This document shows, in pieces, positions 37,068 to 47,115 of a stretch of DNA of 64,000 bases. Source of the stretch: Bradyrhizobium sp. 170 (lineage in GTDB: Bacteria; Pseudomonadota; Alphaproteobacteria; Rhizobiales; Xanthobacteraceae); NCBI RefSeq assembly GCF_023101085.1, contig NZ_CP064703.1:4092001-4156000 (forward strand). The letters run 5' to 3'. The notes beneath the pieces were generated by a model. That model was given only the letters and a program-made list of their open reading frames with translations. It did no database searches and was not told the origin of the DNA. The position numbers and the translations under genes were made by a program. Numbering within the stretch: position 1 is the stretch's first letter; the number at the start of each line of letters is the position of its first letter.

Positions 37068-37937
37068 CTACGCTGCCTGCCGGTTGAGTCCGAGATAGTC
37101 GAGCCCGATATCGAGCGCGGCGGAGCTGTGGGTCAGCCAGCCGGCGGAAATCAGGTCGACGCCGGTCGCGGCGATCGCTTTGGCGGTCTCGGCGGTGATG
37201 CGGCCGGAAGCTTCCGTGATCGCCCGGCCGCCCGTCATCGCCACCGCCTGCCGCAGTTGCTCGAGCGTCATGTTGTCGAGCAGGACGGCATCCACGCCGA
37301 TCGCGAGAACCTGTTCAAGCTGGGCCAGCGTGTCGACCTCCACCTCGATCTTGACGAGGTGGCCGGCATGCGCTTTCGCGCGCTCGATCGAGGTTCTGAC
37401 ATCGCCGGCCAGCGCGATGTGGTTGTCCTTGATCAGGATGGCGTCGTCGAGGCCAAAGCGGTGATTGCTGCCGCCGCCGGCGCGGACCGCGTATTTTTCC
37501 AGCGCGCGCAATCCAGGCGTGGTCTTGCGGGTGCAGACGATGCGTGCCTTGGTGCCTTGCGCGGCTGATACCAGCGAGGCCGTTGCGGTGGCGACGCCGC
37601 TGAGATGGCAGAGGAAGTTCAGCGCCGTCCGTTCACCGGTCAATAGCCCGCGCGCCGGCCCCTCGATGGCGGCGATCGTATCTCCTGGCGCCACCACGCT
37701 GCCGTCAGGCCGCTCCGCGGTGAGCCGGATGGCAGGATTCACGAGCTGAAACGCACAGCGCGCGATGTCGAGCCCGGCGACGACGCCGGGCTGGCGCGCG
37801 CGCAGCACCAGAGATGCCTGCCTGTCGGCCGGGACGATTGCATCCGCGGTGATGTCGCCGGCGCGGCCTAAGTCTTCGAGCAGGGCGGTTCGAACCAGCA
37901 GTTCGTACATGATGGGCAGAAGTGGCGTTAGTGTCAC
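37068..37937 (-). CDS. nadC: Nicotinate-nucleotide diphosphorylase (carboxylating)
   Basis: NadC converts quinolinate and PRPP to nicotinate mononucleotide, the third step of de novo NAD synthesis. The 289-residue protein has ARIVCTRKTTPGLRALEKYA, GGSNHRFGLDDAILIKDNH and VLLDNM, all diagnostic. GTG 37937 overlaps the nadB stop by four bases; an internal ATG at 37910 is a less likely start. It is last in the nadA-nadB-nadC operon. Confidence 0.95.
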   Translation of the reverse strand: MTLTPLLPIMYELLVRTALLEDLGRAGDITADAIVPADRQASLVLRARQPGVVAGLDIARCAFQLVNPAIRLTAERPDGSVVAPGDTIAAIEGPARGLLTGERTALNFLCHLSGVATATASLVSAAQGTKARIVCTRKTTPGLRALEKYAVRAGGGSNHRFGLDDAILIKDNHIALAGDVRTSIERAKAHAGHLVKIEVEVDTLAQLEQVLAIGVDAVLLDNMTLEQLRQAVAMTGGRAITEASGRITAETAKAIAATGVDLISAGWLTHSSAALDIGLDYLGLNRQAA

Positions 37938-39483
37938 GGCTGGGCGCTCCCAACAGACAGAGATCCGGTTTCAACGATGTCGCGGGCGCCGTCGAGCACG
38001 TCCGCAAGCGAGATGGAAGACGGCATGGCCGAGGGCAGGGTGTCGGGGAAGTCGCTGCGATAATGCCCGCCGCGGCTTTCCTCGCGCCGCCAGGCGGCGA
38101 CCGCGATCATCAATCCAACCAGCGCGGGATCGGAAGCCGCACTGCTGCCGCTGGCGATCGGATAGAGGCCGCGGATCGCGCGTTCAATACCGTGCCGATC
38201 GCGGAGCACGCCGAGGCCTTGCGACAGGATCGGCCGCACGGCCGAAGGATCGGATGCGGACGGAGGCGTGTTGGCCGCACGCGCTGTCAGCGGACCGCGG
38301 CCCGCGCTCTGGACGCTCTCGGCGACCCATTGCGCGCAGACGATCGCTTCCATCAGCGAATTGCTGGCGAGCCGGTTGGCGCCATGCAGCCCGGTGCGGC
38401 TGACTTCGCCGCAGGCCCACAGGCCGTTGACGGTGCTACGGCCTTCGATATCCACCGATATCCCGCCCATGTGGTAGTGCACCGCCGGCCGGACCGGAAT
38501 CGGATCGGTCGCGGGATCGATCCCGGCCATTTTGCAGAAGGCCGAAATGACGGGATAGCGTTTTGCGAATTCCGCTCCCGGATGTTTCCGCGCGTCGAGG
38601 AAGACGCGATGTACTTCGGCGCGGCGGCGCCACACCGCGCGGGCGACGATGTCGCGGGCGGCGAGTTCGGCGCCGGGCTGGTCGGCCATGAAGCGTTGAC
38701 CGGTGTCGTCGATCAGGATCGCGCCGTCACCGCGTACAGCCTCGGTGACCAACGGCATCGGACGCGACGGACCGTCGAAGGCGGTCGGATGAAACTGGAT
38801 GAATTCGAGATCGGACAGGAGCGCGCCGGCGCGTGCCGCCAGCGCGAGGCCCTGACCGAAGCAACCGGCGGGGTTGGTGCTGTCCAGAAACAGGCCGCCG
38901 ATTCCACCCGTCGCAATCACGACGCGACCGGTGTCGATCACCAGCGGACCGTGCGCGTTCACCGCGAGTACGCCCTTGATGGCATTGTCTTCGACGATCA
39001 GGCTGCGCGCCTCGACGCCTTCCAGCAGAGTAATCGACGGGCAGCGGCGGACCGCTGCGATCAGCGCACGCATGATCTCGCGCCCGGTGCCGTCGCCCGT
39101 GGCGTGCACGATCCGGTTGCGGCCGTGCGCGGCTTCCAGGCCGAGCCGCCAGCCGCCGTCCGCCCGCCGGTCGAAGGCGACGCCAAGTCTGGCGAGATGC
39201 TCGACGGCCGCCGGTGCCGCATGAACGATGCGACTTGCGACGGCTTCATCGCACAGGCCTGCGCCTGCGGCGAGCGTATCGGCCAAATGCAGGGCAGGGT
39301 CATCGTCCCCGCCCATCGCTGCGGCAAGCCCGCCCTGCGCCCACAGGCTTGACGCTTCTGCGCCGAGCGGCGCCTTCGACAGCAGCAACACCGGCTCCGG
39401 CGCCATCTGCAGCGCCGTCATCAATCCGGCGGCGCCGCCGCCGATAATGACGGGACGGTTGCTGAGCGCTGAAATTTCCATGC

Positions 39484-39487
<4 letters not shown>
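37934..39487 (-). CDS. nadB: L-aspartate oxidase
   Basis: NadB oxidises aspartate to iminoaspartate with FAD, the first step of de novo NAD synthesis. The 517-residue flavoprotein has [46 protein letters not shown] and [20 protein letters not shown] with [13 protein letters not shown] 39487 overlaps the nadA stop (ATGA). The frame is open far upstream, but only from here does it align with the family. Confidence 0.95.
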
Positions 39488-40470
<983 letters not shown>

Positions 40471-40471
40471 T

Positions 40472-40490
40472 TATACTCTCCGTGAGCATA
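40472..40490. promoter_or_regulatory. NadQ-type operator, site 1 (nadA proximal)
   Basis: TATACTC-TCCGT-GAGCATA is a near-palindrome of 19 bases, two bases upstream of the nadA ATG on the minus strand. A second copy follows 27 bases away. Such boxes fit the regulator encoded upstream. Confidence 0.75.
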
Positions 40491-40498
40491 TCTTGGCT

Positions 40499-40517
40499 TA
40501 TACTTATCCTGAGCATA
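40499..40517. promoter_or_regulatory. NadQ-type operator, site 2
   Basis: TATACTT-ATCCT-GAGCATA repeats the 19-base layout of site 1, with 27 bases between equivalent positions. It lies seven bases past the nadQ stop codon on the minus strand. Confidence 0.75.
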
Positions 40518-40524
40518 ACCGATG

Positions 40525-41511
40525 TCAAGTGCGCGATAGCGGGAGCTTGGTTCCGGCGATGGCCCGTTCCGCCAGCACGCCGTGACGGAACCGGAACAAT
40601 TTGGCGGGGCGGCCGACGGTATCGGCGGCGATTGCGCCAGTTTCCTCAACGAGTTGCTGCTGCTCGATCAGGCGGCGAAAATTCTGCTTGTGCACCAGCC
40701 GGCCTGCAAGCGCCTCAACACTGCGTTGCAGTTGCAGCAGGGTGAATTCCGCCGGCATCAGTTCGAACACCACGGGACGGTATTTGATCTTGGCACGCAG
40801 CCGCGCGATCCCGGTCGCGAGAATGCGGCGATGATCTCCGGTCATTTGCCTGCCAGGAATGACGGCAGTGGCATCTGCCCCGTCACGCACCGCTTCCGGT
40901 ATCAAGCCGGCCTCGTAGAGCAGTTCATAACGCTGCAGGACCAGTTCCTCGTTCCATTCGCGCTCGTCGAGCCCAAACGTGATGGCGGCGCGCTGCCAGC
41001 GTTCGCGCTGCAGGCCAGCAGTAGCTGCAGTTTTCGACCACGCCCGAAGCCGGGATGCCAATGTCTTCGCCAGCGTAGCGGGAAGACCGGACCGTTGATC
41101 CTCCCAGGGGAAATATTCGTACCAGCCGGACCAATGCGCCTCAAAGCCCGCGCCGACCTTGTCTTCGCGGGTCAGGCCCAGATAGCTGATCGAGATCGAA
41201 TGCGGCGACTTGGCATCTCCGGCCCGCCCGCGATCGGCGAAAGTGTAGAGCTGCTCGACATAGCCGAGCGGGTGGCCGGTCTGCGCCTCGACCCACGCCC
41301 GCAATCCGGTCTGCAGCGAACGGTGCGCAAATTCGAACGGGCCGCTCGGCAGCGCGCCGGCGTTGGCGATGGTCATGATCTTGGGCTCACCGTCGGTCAC
41401 GGCGACGAGGACGGCGACGAGATCCGCCGTGGTCGCATTGGCAGCGCCCGTTTTGCTGGCTTTCCGCGGTACCCCTGCCACGTCGGTCGTCCGTCTCCGT
41501 TGTTTGGCCAA
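40525..41511 (-). CDS. nadQ: NadQ-type (NrtR-like) regulator of NAD synthesis
   Basis: The product (about 328 residues) has a Nudix-like N-terminal domain with a degenerate Nudix helix (FEFAHRSLQTGLRAWVEAQTG lacks the REUxEE signature in the key positions), and a C-terminal winged helix FELMPAEFTLLQLQRSVEAL, then NFRRLIEQQQLVEETG and GRPAKLFRF, as in NrtR relatives. It therefore probably senses a nicotinamide-type ligand without hydrolysing it. It is directly upstream of nadABC with twin boxes between. The start is uncertain: TTG 41511 or GTG 41481; the frame is open further upstream. Confidence 0.82.
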   Translation of the reverse strand: MAKQRRRTTDVAGVPRKASKTGAANATTADLVAVLVAVTDGEPKIMTIANAGALPSGPFEFAHRSLQTGLRAWVEAQTGHPLGYVEQLYTFADRGRAGDAKSPHSISISYLGLTREDKVGAGFEAHWSGWYEYFPWEDQRSGLPATLAKTLASRLRAWSKTAATAGLQRERWQRAAITFGLDEREWNEELVLQRYELLYEAGLIPEAVRDGADATAVIPGRQMTGDHRRILATGIARLRAKIKYRPVVFELMPAEFTLLQLQRSVEALAGRLVHKQNFRRLIEQQQLVEETGAIAADTVGRPAKLFRFRHGVLAERAIAGTKLPLSRT

Positions 41512-41518
41512 TGCGCGT

Positions 41519-42010
41519 TTAGCAATATCCGTACACGCCGCAAGCATACGGCAGGCGGTTCCAATAGGGACCGTAGGAGGGGCCGCCGTAATAGGGGCCG
41601 TCATAGCTGTAGGAATGGTTGGTTCCGTAATAGCCGGGCAGCGTGGAAGAGCCCGGCAGCAGCGGCGTGCCGTAGACGCGCGGCGCATAGGGCACCACAC
41701 CCACCGGCGTGAACAGCACGTCGGGATCCTCTTCCTCGACCACCAGCGTACGGCCACGGCGCACATAGAGCGGCGCTGCGGCAGGCGCAACCGTGGTCCG
41801 GTAGTTGTAATGGGCGCGGGGCAGGCCGGGCGGCAAATTGCTGGCAGCGCGAACCGCGGCGTTTTTGGGGGCGGCGCGCTTGGGGGCGGGAGTGCCCTCG
41901 GCGCTCCTGGTGGCGGGGCTGTCCGCGCTCTTGGGAGCGGGGGTTTCGTCGGCGGCGGCGGTTCCGATCGCGAAAATCGCGACCAGGAATGGCGTCATCC
42001 AGCGCAGCAT
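41519..42010 (-). CDS. Secreted Pro/Tyr-rich protein of unknown function
   Basis: The 163-residue product has a signal peptide (MLRWMTPFLVAIFAIGTAAA), then an Ala/Pro/Lys-rich stretch with APK repeats (residues 23-60), and a Tyr/Gly-rich C-terminal half (GYYGTNHSYSYDGPYYGG) with two Cys near the end. This is typical of rhizobial periplasmic or surface proteins with no assigned role. It ends eight bases before the likely nadQ start. Confidence 0.72.
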   Translation of the reverse strand: MLRWMTPFLVAIFAIGTAAADETPAPKSADSPATRSAEGTPAPKRAAPKNAAVRAASNLPPGLPRAHYNYRTTVAPAAAPLYVRRGRTLVVEEEDPDVLFTPVGVVPYAPRVYGTPLLPGSSTLPGYYGTNHSYSYDGPYYGGPSYGPYWNRLPYACGVYGYC

Positions 42011-42124
42011 CGTTGGCTCCGAATCATCGAGGGCGGCTCAGCGCCACTTTATGCCGGAATGAGCGTTAACGAGAGGCTTGTAACGTAGGGGCTGACGGGC
42101 GGCTAGGCCGAGACATCCCCCGGT

Positions 42125-42241
42125 CGTCATCGCCCGCCTTGTGCGCAATTGCGCACTGGGGCGGGCGATCCAGTATTCCAGAGAAGACGGCTTGGTCCGA
42201 GAGGCCGCAGCGTACTGGATACCCGCCTTCGCGGGTATGAC
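42125..42241. repeat. Dispersed repeat with GCGATCCAGTATTCCAGAG, copy 2
   Basis: The unit starts CGTCATCGCCCGCC and ends CGCGGGTATGAC. It shares the internal GGCGATCCAGTATTCCAGAG with the copy at 31431-31533 and carries an extra small hairpin, TGCGCAATTGCGCA, in its left arm. Confidence 0.75.
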
Positions 42242-42294
42242 AACTTTTTGTGGGGCTGCACAGTGTGTGCTTCACGCTAAGCGTCGAACGTCCC

Positions 42295-43575
42295 TCACGC
42301 GCTCAACGCCTGCTCCAGGTCCGCGATCAGATCTTCCTTGTCCTCGATGCCGATCGAGAGGCGCACGACATCGGGCGCCGCGCCGGACTTCACCTTGGCG
42401 GCGTCGTCGAGCTGGCTGTGGGTGGTCGATGCCGGGTGGATCACCAGCGAACGAGTGTCGCCGACATTGGCCAGATGCGAGAACAGTTTCAGGTTCGACA
42501 CCAGGTTGACGCCGGCGTCGTAGCCGCCCCGCAGGCTGAAGGTGAACACCGCACCGGCGCCCTTCGGCGCGTATTTGCGCGCGAGCTTGTTGTACTTGTC
42601 ACTGGCGAGGCCGGCATAGTTCACCGACGCCACCGCGGAATGGCCGGCAAGAAATTCCGCGATCGCCTTGGCATTCTCGCAATGCTTCTGCATGCGCAGC
42701 GGCAGCGTCTCGATGCCGGTCAGAATCATGAAGGCGTTGAACGGCGAGATCGCCGGGCCGAGGTCGCGCAATCCAAGCACGCGGCAGGCAATCGCGAAGG
42801 CGAAATTGCCAAACGTCTCCTGGATCCTGATGCCGTGATATTCCGGCCGCGGCTCGTTGAGCATCGGATATTTGTTGTCCTTTGACCAGTCGAAGGTGCC
42901 GCCATCGACGATGATGCCACCGAGCGAATTGCCGTGGCCGCCGAGAAATTTGGTCAGCGAGTGCACGACGATGTCGGCGCCATGGTCGATCGGGCGGATC
43001 AAATACGGCGTCGCCAGCGTGTTGTCGACGATCAGCGGCACGCCGGCCTTGCGGGCCACTTCCGCGATTCCCTCGATATCGGTGATGCTGCCCGCGGGGT
43101 TGGCAATCGATTCGATGAAGATCGCCTTGGTGCGCGGCGTCACCGCGCGCTCGAAACTGCCGATATCGTCGGGGTCGGCCCACACCACGTTCCAGCCGAA
43201 GCTCTTGAACGCATGCGTGAACTGGTTGATCGAGCCGCCATAGAGTTTTCGCGCGGCGATGAACTCGTCGCCGGGCATCAGCAGTTGTTGCAGCACCACC
43301 ACCTGCGCCGCGTGTCCCGAGGCAACCGCGAGCGCCGCGGTGCCGCCTTCCAGCGCCGCAATGCGCTCTTCCAGCACGGCGGTGGTCGGGTTGCCGATGC
43401 GGGTATAGATGTTGCCGAAGGCCTGCAGCCCGAACAGCGAGGCGGCATGGTCGGCATCGTTGAACACAAAGGACGTGGTTTGATAGATCGGCGTCACCCG
43501 CGCGCCCGTGGTGGGATCGGGCTGCGCACCGGCATGCACGGCAAGGGTCGAAAATCCCGGGAGACGGTCAGTCAT
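42295..43575 (-). CDS. metY: O-acetylhomoserine aminocarboxypropyltransferase (sulfhydrylase)
   Basis: The enzyme makes homocysteine (or methionine) from O-acetylhomoserine and sulfide, with PLP. The 426-residue protein has STLAVHAGAQPDPTTGARVT at the start, NPTTAVLEERIAALEGG, the PLP-lysine motif VHSLTKFLGGHGNSLGG and HPASTTHSQL near the end. ATG 43575. Its length (about 430) fits MetY rather than the shorter MetZ/MetB group. No SAM riboswitch is visible before it. Confidence 0.93.
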   Translation of the reverse strand: MTDRLPGFSTLAVHAGAQPDPTTGARVTPIYQTTSFVFNDADHAASLFGLQAFGNIYTRIGNPTTAVLEERIAALEGGTAALAVASGHAAQVVVLQQLLMPGDEFIAARKLYGGSINQFTHAFKSFGWNVVWADPDDIGSFERAVTPRTKAIFIESIANPAGSITDIEGIAEVARKAGVPLIVDNTLATPYLIRPIDHGADIVVHSLTKFLGGHGNSLGGIIVDGGTFDWSKDNKYPMLNEPRPEYHGIRIQETFGNFAFAIACRVLGLRDLGPAISPFNAFMILTGIETLPLRMQKHCENAKAIAEFLAGHSAVASVNYAGLASDKYNKLARKYAPKGAGAVFTFSLRGGYDAGVNLVSNLKLFSHLANVGDTRSLVIHPASTTHSQLDDAAKVKSGAAPDVVRLSIGIEDKEDLIADLEQALSA

Positions 43576-43673
43576 TCTTTACGTCCTGTTCTTTGGCTTG
43601 CTCGAAATGCGTTGAAGATGCTGATGGCAGGCGTGTCCGCCGTCAAGGCGAGGCGTTCACATCTGGGGAATTG

Positions 43674-43697
43674 AAAACGGCCTGCTTCGTCAGGCCG
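43674..43697 (-). terminator. Terminator behind the CoA-binding protein gene
   Basis: Read on the minus strand, CGGCCTG-ACGAAG-CAGGCCG is followed by TTTTC. It lies 30 bases past the stop at 43727 and upstream of metY. Confidence 0.7.
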
Positions 43698-43726
43698 CGT
43701 CTTCGAAATAATCGTTTCTCATTGCT

Positions 43727-44308
43727 TCACGTCGGCTCGCTTTTGTTCTTTGCGGCACGATCCGATGCCGCCGTCGGGCCGCCGCTGACGCTGGTCCGGT
43801 TCAGCGACAGCCGCATGCCCTGCGTCGGGATCGGCGCTCGCTTCGAGCTCAGCGTGCGCGAATTGACTCCCATCCATGATATTTCCGACGACAGCCGTCC
43901 ATACTCGATCTTGGGGCAGCGGTTCATCACCACCTTGAGGCCGGCGGCTTCGGCTTTCTCGGCAGCCGCGTCGTCGCGCGCGCCGAGCTGCATCCAGATC
44001 ACTTTCGGCGGCGACGACAATGTCAGGGCCTCGTCGACAACAGGCATGATATGGCTGGAGTTGCGGAAGATGTCGATCATGTCGACGGGATGGCCGATAT
44101 CCGACAGTGAGGCGACGAACGGTTTTCCGAGCAGGCTCTTGCCGACGTGACCCGGATTGACCGGGATCATGTCGTAACCGCGCTGCGCCAGGTATTTGAA
44201 GGCGAAGTAGCTCGGCCGCACATTGACCGGCGAGGCGCCGACCATCGCGATCGACTTCACGCCGTTGAGGATGCTGCGGATGTAGTTATCGTCGTAGTTA
44301 TCGTGGTT
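43727..44308 (-). CDS. CoA-binding domain protein (YccU-like)
   Basis: The 193-residue protein has a Rossmann-type CoA-binding domain: SIAMVGASPVNVRPSYFAFK, GYDMIPVNPGHVGKSLLGKP, VDMIDIFRNSS and VIWMQLGARDDAAAEKAEAAG followed by VVMNRCPKIEYGR. Members resemble the alpha subunit of succinyl-CoA synthetase but act alone; the role is unknown. ATG 44308 (MNHDNYDDNYIRSIL). The C-terminal 45 residues are a variable tail. Confidence 0.85.
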   Translation of the reverse strand, partial: NHDNYDDNYIRSILNGVKSIAMVGASPVNVRPSYFAFKYLAQRGYDMIPVNPGHVGKSLLGKPFVASLSDIGHPVDMIDIFRNSSHIMPVVDEALTLSSPPKVIWMQLGARDDAAAEKAEAAGLKVVMNRCPKIEYGRLSSEISWMGVNSRTLSSKRAPIPTQGMRLSLNRTSVSGGPTAASDRAAKNKSEPT

Positions 44309-44325
44309 CATTTTGTATCCACTTG

Positions 44326-44439
44326 CGTCATTGCGAGCCACCGGGTCGGGCGAATGCCCGCCCGATGACAGGCTCCGCGAAGCAATCCATCTTTCCGTTA
44401 TGCCGCGCTATGGATTGCTTCGCTGCGCTCGCAATGACG
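44326..44439. repeat. Extragenic palindrome (CGTCATTGCGAGCG family), copy 3
   Basis: The unit starts CGTCATTGCGAGCC and ends GCTCGCAATGACG. Unlike the other two copies it has an extra block after the left arm, with its own hairpin GGGCGAATGCCCGCCC. Confidence 0.8.
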
Positions 44440-44444
44440 GATAA

Positions 44445-45269
44445 TCACTTATCCTGCCATTTCGGTTCGCGCTTCTCGATGAAGGCGCCGATGCCTTCCT
44501 CGGCGTCGCGCGCCATCATGTTCTCGGTCATTACCTCGGCCGTATAGCGATAGGCGTCGGCGAGGCTCATTTCGGCCTGGCGATAGAACGCTTCCTTGCC
44601 GAGCTTGATCGTGTAGGCGGATTTGAGCGCGACCTTCTGCGCCAGCGCGATCGCCGCATCGCGTTCGGTGCCGGCGGCGACGACGCGGTTGACGAGGCCG
44701 ATATTCTTTGCCGTCGCCGCCGAGATCGGCTCGCCCGTGAGCAGCATCTCCATCGCCTGCTTGCGCGGGATATTGCGCGACAGCGCCACCATGGGCGTCG
44801 AACAGAACAGGCCGATATCGACGCCGGGCGTGGCGAAGCCTGCGGCCTCGGAGGCGACGGCGAGATCGCAGCTCGCCACGAGCTGGCATCCGGCGGCCGT
44901 CGCGATACCCTGCACGGCGGCGACGACGGGCTTCGGCAGATGCACGACTGCCTGCATCATCGCGCTGCAGGCGTTCATGATCTGCCCGAAATAGGCGCGG
45001 CCGCGATCGGCATCGCTGCGGCGCGCGGTCAGTTCCTTCATGTCGTGGCCCGCGGAGAAGGCCGGACCATTGGCCGCGATGACGACCGCGCGCACGCTGT
45101 TGTCGTCGTGGATTTGCTTGAGCGCGCCGTGCAGCTCGGCGATCAGGCCCTCCGACAGGCTGTTGCGCGCCGCCGGCCGGTTGAGGGTGAGCAGGCGGAT
45201 GCTGCCGACGTTTTCCTGCAGCAGGATCGGAGGTTGTGACGTAGGCGCGCGAGCAGTCTGGGCGGGCAT
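44445..45269 (-). CDS. Enoyl-CoA hydratase/isomerase family protein
   Basis: The 274-residue crotonase-fold protein has LTLNRPAARNSLSEGLI, the oxyanion-hole segments GPAFSAGHDMKELTARR and GIATAAGCQLVASCDLAVAS, and GFATPGVDIGLFCSTP. It lacks the usual catalytic Glu pair, as in ECHDC3-like members, so the reaction is uncertain. ATG 45269 is the likely start, GTG 45284 an alternative. It diverges from a thioesterase gene. Confidence 0.88.
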   Translation of the reverse strand: MPAQTARAPTSQPPILLQENVGSIRLLTLNRPAARNSLSEGLIAELHGALKQIHDDNSVRAVVIAANGPAFSAGHDMKELTARRSDADRGRAYFGQIMNACSAMMQAVVHLPKPVVAAVQGIATAAGCQLVASCDLAVASEAAGFATPGVDIGLFCSTPMVALSRNIPRKQAMEMLLTGEPISAATAKNIGLVNRVVAAGTERDAAIALAQKVALKSAYTIKLGKEAFYRQAEMSLADAYRYTAEVMTENMMARDAEEGIGAFIEKREPKWQDK

Positions 45270-45355
45270 TTCTGAGGTTTCCACTCCGAGAATTTTGTTT
45301 GGGCTTTGATGACAACCTAATGTAACAGGCACCCTTAATCGAGGGCAGGGGTGGC

Positions 45356-45784
45356 ATGGCGGCAGCGAAAATGAGCGTGGCTGAGCTGGAGAAGTTCCTC
45401 CGCGAGGAATTTCCGCAGGCCTTCAGCGATGGCGATGTCACCATCGAAAGCGCCGATGGCGAGACCTGCCTGCTGCGCCGGCGCTTCGACGACCGCATGC
45501 TGCGCCCGGGCGGCACGGTGTCGGGGCCGACGCTGATGGCGATGGCCGATTTCGCGATGTATGTGGTGCTGCTCTCGGCGATCGGCCCGGTTGGCCTCGC
45601 AGTGACCACCAACCTCAACATCAATTTCCTGCGCAAGGGCCAGCCCGGCCAGGATGTGCTGGCGGCGGCGAAGCTCTTGAAACTCGGCAAGCGGCTTGCG
45701 GTCGGCGAAGTCAACCTGTTGTCGGGGTCATCGCCCGATCCGATCGCCCATGTGACAGCGACCTATTCCATTCCAAACACATAG
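45356..45784 (+). CDS. PaaI-type hotdog thioesterase
   Basis: The 142-residue protein has a hotdog fold: RPGGTVSGPTLMAMADFAMY (active-site loop and helix) and LAVTTNLNINFLRKG. Enzymes of this type hydrolyse acyl-CoA. It diverges from the enoyl-CoA hydratase with 86 bases between; the pair may act on related acyl-CoA substrates (inference). Confidence 0.88.
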   Translation: MAAAKMSVAELEKFLREEFPQAFSDGDVTIESADGETCLLRRRFDDRMLRPGGTVSGPTLMAMADFAMYVVLLSAIGPVGLAVTTNLNINFLRKGQPGQDVLAAAKLLKLGKRLAVGEVNLLSGSSPDPIAHVTATYSIPNT

Positions 45785-45856
45785 GCTTTCGCGCGGTATT
45801 ATTGCACCATATTTTTAAGTCATTGTGAATGCTAGTTTATTTAACACGAAATGGCA

Positions 45857-45885
45857 TTGACGCGCCGCGCCCGGTTCTCTAGAAA
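45857..45885 (+). promoter_or_regulatory. Likely rplM promoter
   Basis: TTGACG (45857-45862), a 17-base spacer and TAGAAA (45880-45885) match an alphaproteobacterial housekeeping promoter 54 bases upstream of rplM. Confidence 0.55.
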
Positions 45886-45938
45886 CCGCGCAGTTCGGCG
45901 CATCTGGCGCCGATTTCCATTTTCACGGATTTCCTCAC

Positions 45939-46403
45939 ATGAAAACGTTTTCGGCAAAGCCCGCCGAGGTGACGAAGAAGTGGGTGCTGATCGACGCCAA
46001 GGGTTTGGTGGTCGGCCGGCTCGCCACCCTGGTCGCGATGCGCCTGCGCGGCAAACACCTCCCGACCTACACGCCCCACGTCGATTGCGGCGACAACGTC
46101 GTCATCATCAACGCGGCGCATGTCGTGCTGACCGGTCGCAAGCGCGACAACAAGGTCTACTACAAGCACACCGGCTTCATTGGCGGTATCAAGGAACGCA
46201 CCGCGAAGTCGATCCTCGAGGGTCGTTTCCCCGAGCGCGTGGTCGAGAAGGCCATCGAGCGCATGATCCCGCGCGGCCCGCTCGGCCGTGTGCAGATGGG
46301 CAATCTGCGCGTTTATCCCGGCGCCGAACATCCGCATGAAGCCCAGCAGCCCGAGAAGGTTGATATCGCTTCGATGAACCGCAAGAACATGAGGGCCGCA
46401 TAA
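45939..46403 (+). CDS. rplM: 50S ribosomal protein L13
   Basis: L13 is an early-assembling protein of the large ribosomal subunit. The 154-residue product has [49 protein letters not shown], and [20 protein letters not shown], all diagnostic. It starts about 54 bases after a promoter-like sequence and is followed after one base by rpsI. Confidence 0.98.
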   Translation: MKTFSAKPAEVTKKWVLIDAKGLVVGRLATLVAMRLRGKHLPTYTPHVDCGDNVVIINAAHVVLTGRKRDNKVYYKHTGFIGGIKERTAKSILEGRFPERVVEKAIERMIPRGPLGRVQMGNLRVYPGAEHPHEAQQPEKVDIASMNRKNMRAA

Positions 46404-46404
46404 G

Positions 46405-46881
46405 ATGTCGGATACCATGCAGTCGCTCGACCAGTTGGCGTCGCTGAAGACGGCGTCGCCGGAAGCGCCGAAATACGTCAAGAAGATCGACAAATACGGC
46501 CGCGCCTATGCCACCGGCAAGCGCAAGGACGCGGTCGCCCGCGTCTGGATCAAGCCGGGCGCCGGCAAGATCGTGGTCAACACCCGCGAAGTCGAAGTCT
46601 ATTTCGCCCGCCCGGTGCTGCGCATGCTGATCCAGCAGCCGCTGGTCGCAGCCGCACGCGCCGGCCAGTACGACGTCATCTGCACGGTCGCCGGCGGCGG
46701 TCTGTCAGGCCAGGCGGGTGCCGTGCGTCATGGCATCTCCAAGGCGCTGACGAACTTCGAGCCGGATCTGCGCGGCGTCCTCAAGAAGGGCGGCTTCCTG
46801 ACCCGCGACTCCCGCACCGTGGAGCGCAAGAAGTACGGCCGGGCGAAAGCGCGCAAGTCGTTCCAGTTCTCGAAGCGCTAA
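46405..46881 (+). CDS. rpsI: 30S ribosomal protein S9
   Basis: S9 is a small-subunit protein whose C-terminal tail contacts P-site tRNA. The 158-residue product has an extra N-terminal stretch of about 30 residues, then [39 protein letters not shown] and the tail [13 protein letters not shown] ending in Lys-Arg. It directly follows rplM, and a terminator lies 44 bases downstream. Confidence 0.98.
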   Translation: MSDTMQSLDQLASLKTASPEAPKYVKKIDKYGRAYATGKRKDAVARVWIKPGAGKIVVNTREVEVYFARPVLRMLIQQPLVAAARAGQYDVICTVAGGGLSGQAGAVRHGISKALTNFEPDLRGVLKKGGFLTRDSRTVERKKYGRAKARKSFQFSKR

Positions 46882-46924
46882 TTGCTTCGCTAAAATTTGC
46901 AGCGCTTGCTGCATTCGCGAGACG

Positions 46925-46953
46925 AAAAGGGCGCCCAATCGGGCGCCCTTTTT
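46925..46953 (+). terminator. Terminator of the rplM-rpsI operon
   Basis: AAAAGGGCGCCC (46925-46936) pairs with GGGCGCCCTTTT (46941-46952) around AATC, followed by T residues. Confidence 0.9.
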
Positions 46954-47115
46954 GCTTACTATTTAGTGATGGGTTACCACGGATTTTCGTGAAAACTTGC
47001 TTACCCGCACAAACGAAATTGGAACACGGCGCTCCTAGTGTCCCCAATGCGATGGCGCGAAATTGCATTTCAGTATGCGCCGAACAAGTTGCATCACACG
47101 CGTTCGGGTGAGCCC

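Noticed and set aside
43576..43673. SAM riboswitch in front of metY
   Set aside because: I looked for SAM-II and SAM-I motifs in this gap and saw none; the only clear hairpin is the terminator of the upstream gene.
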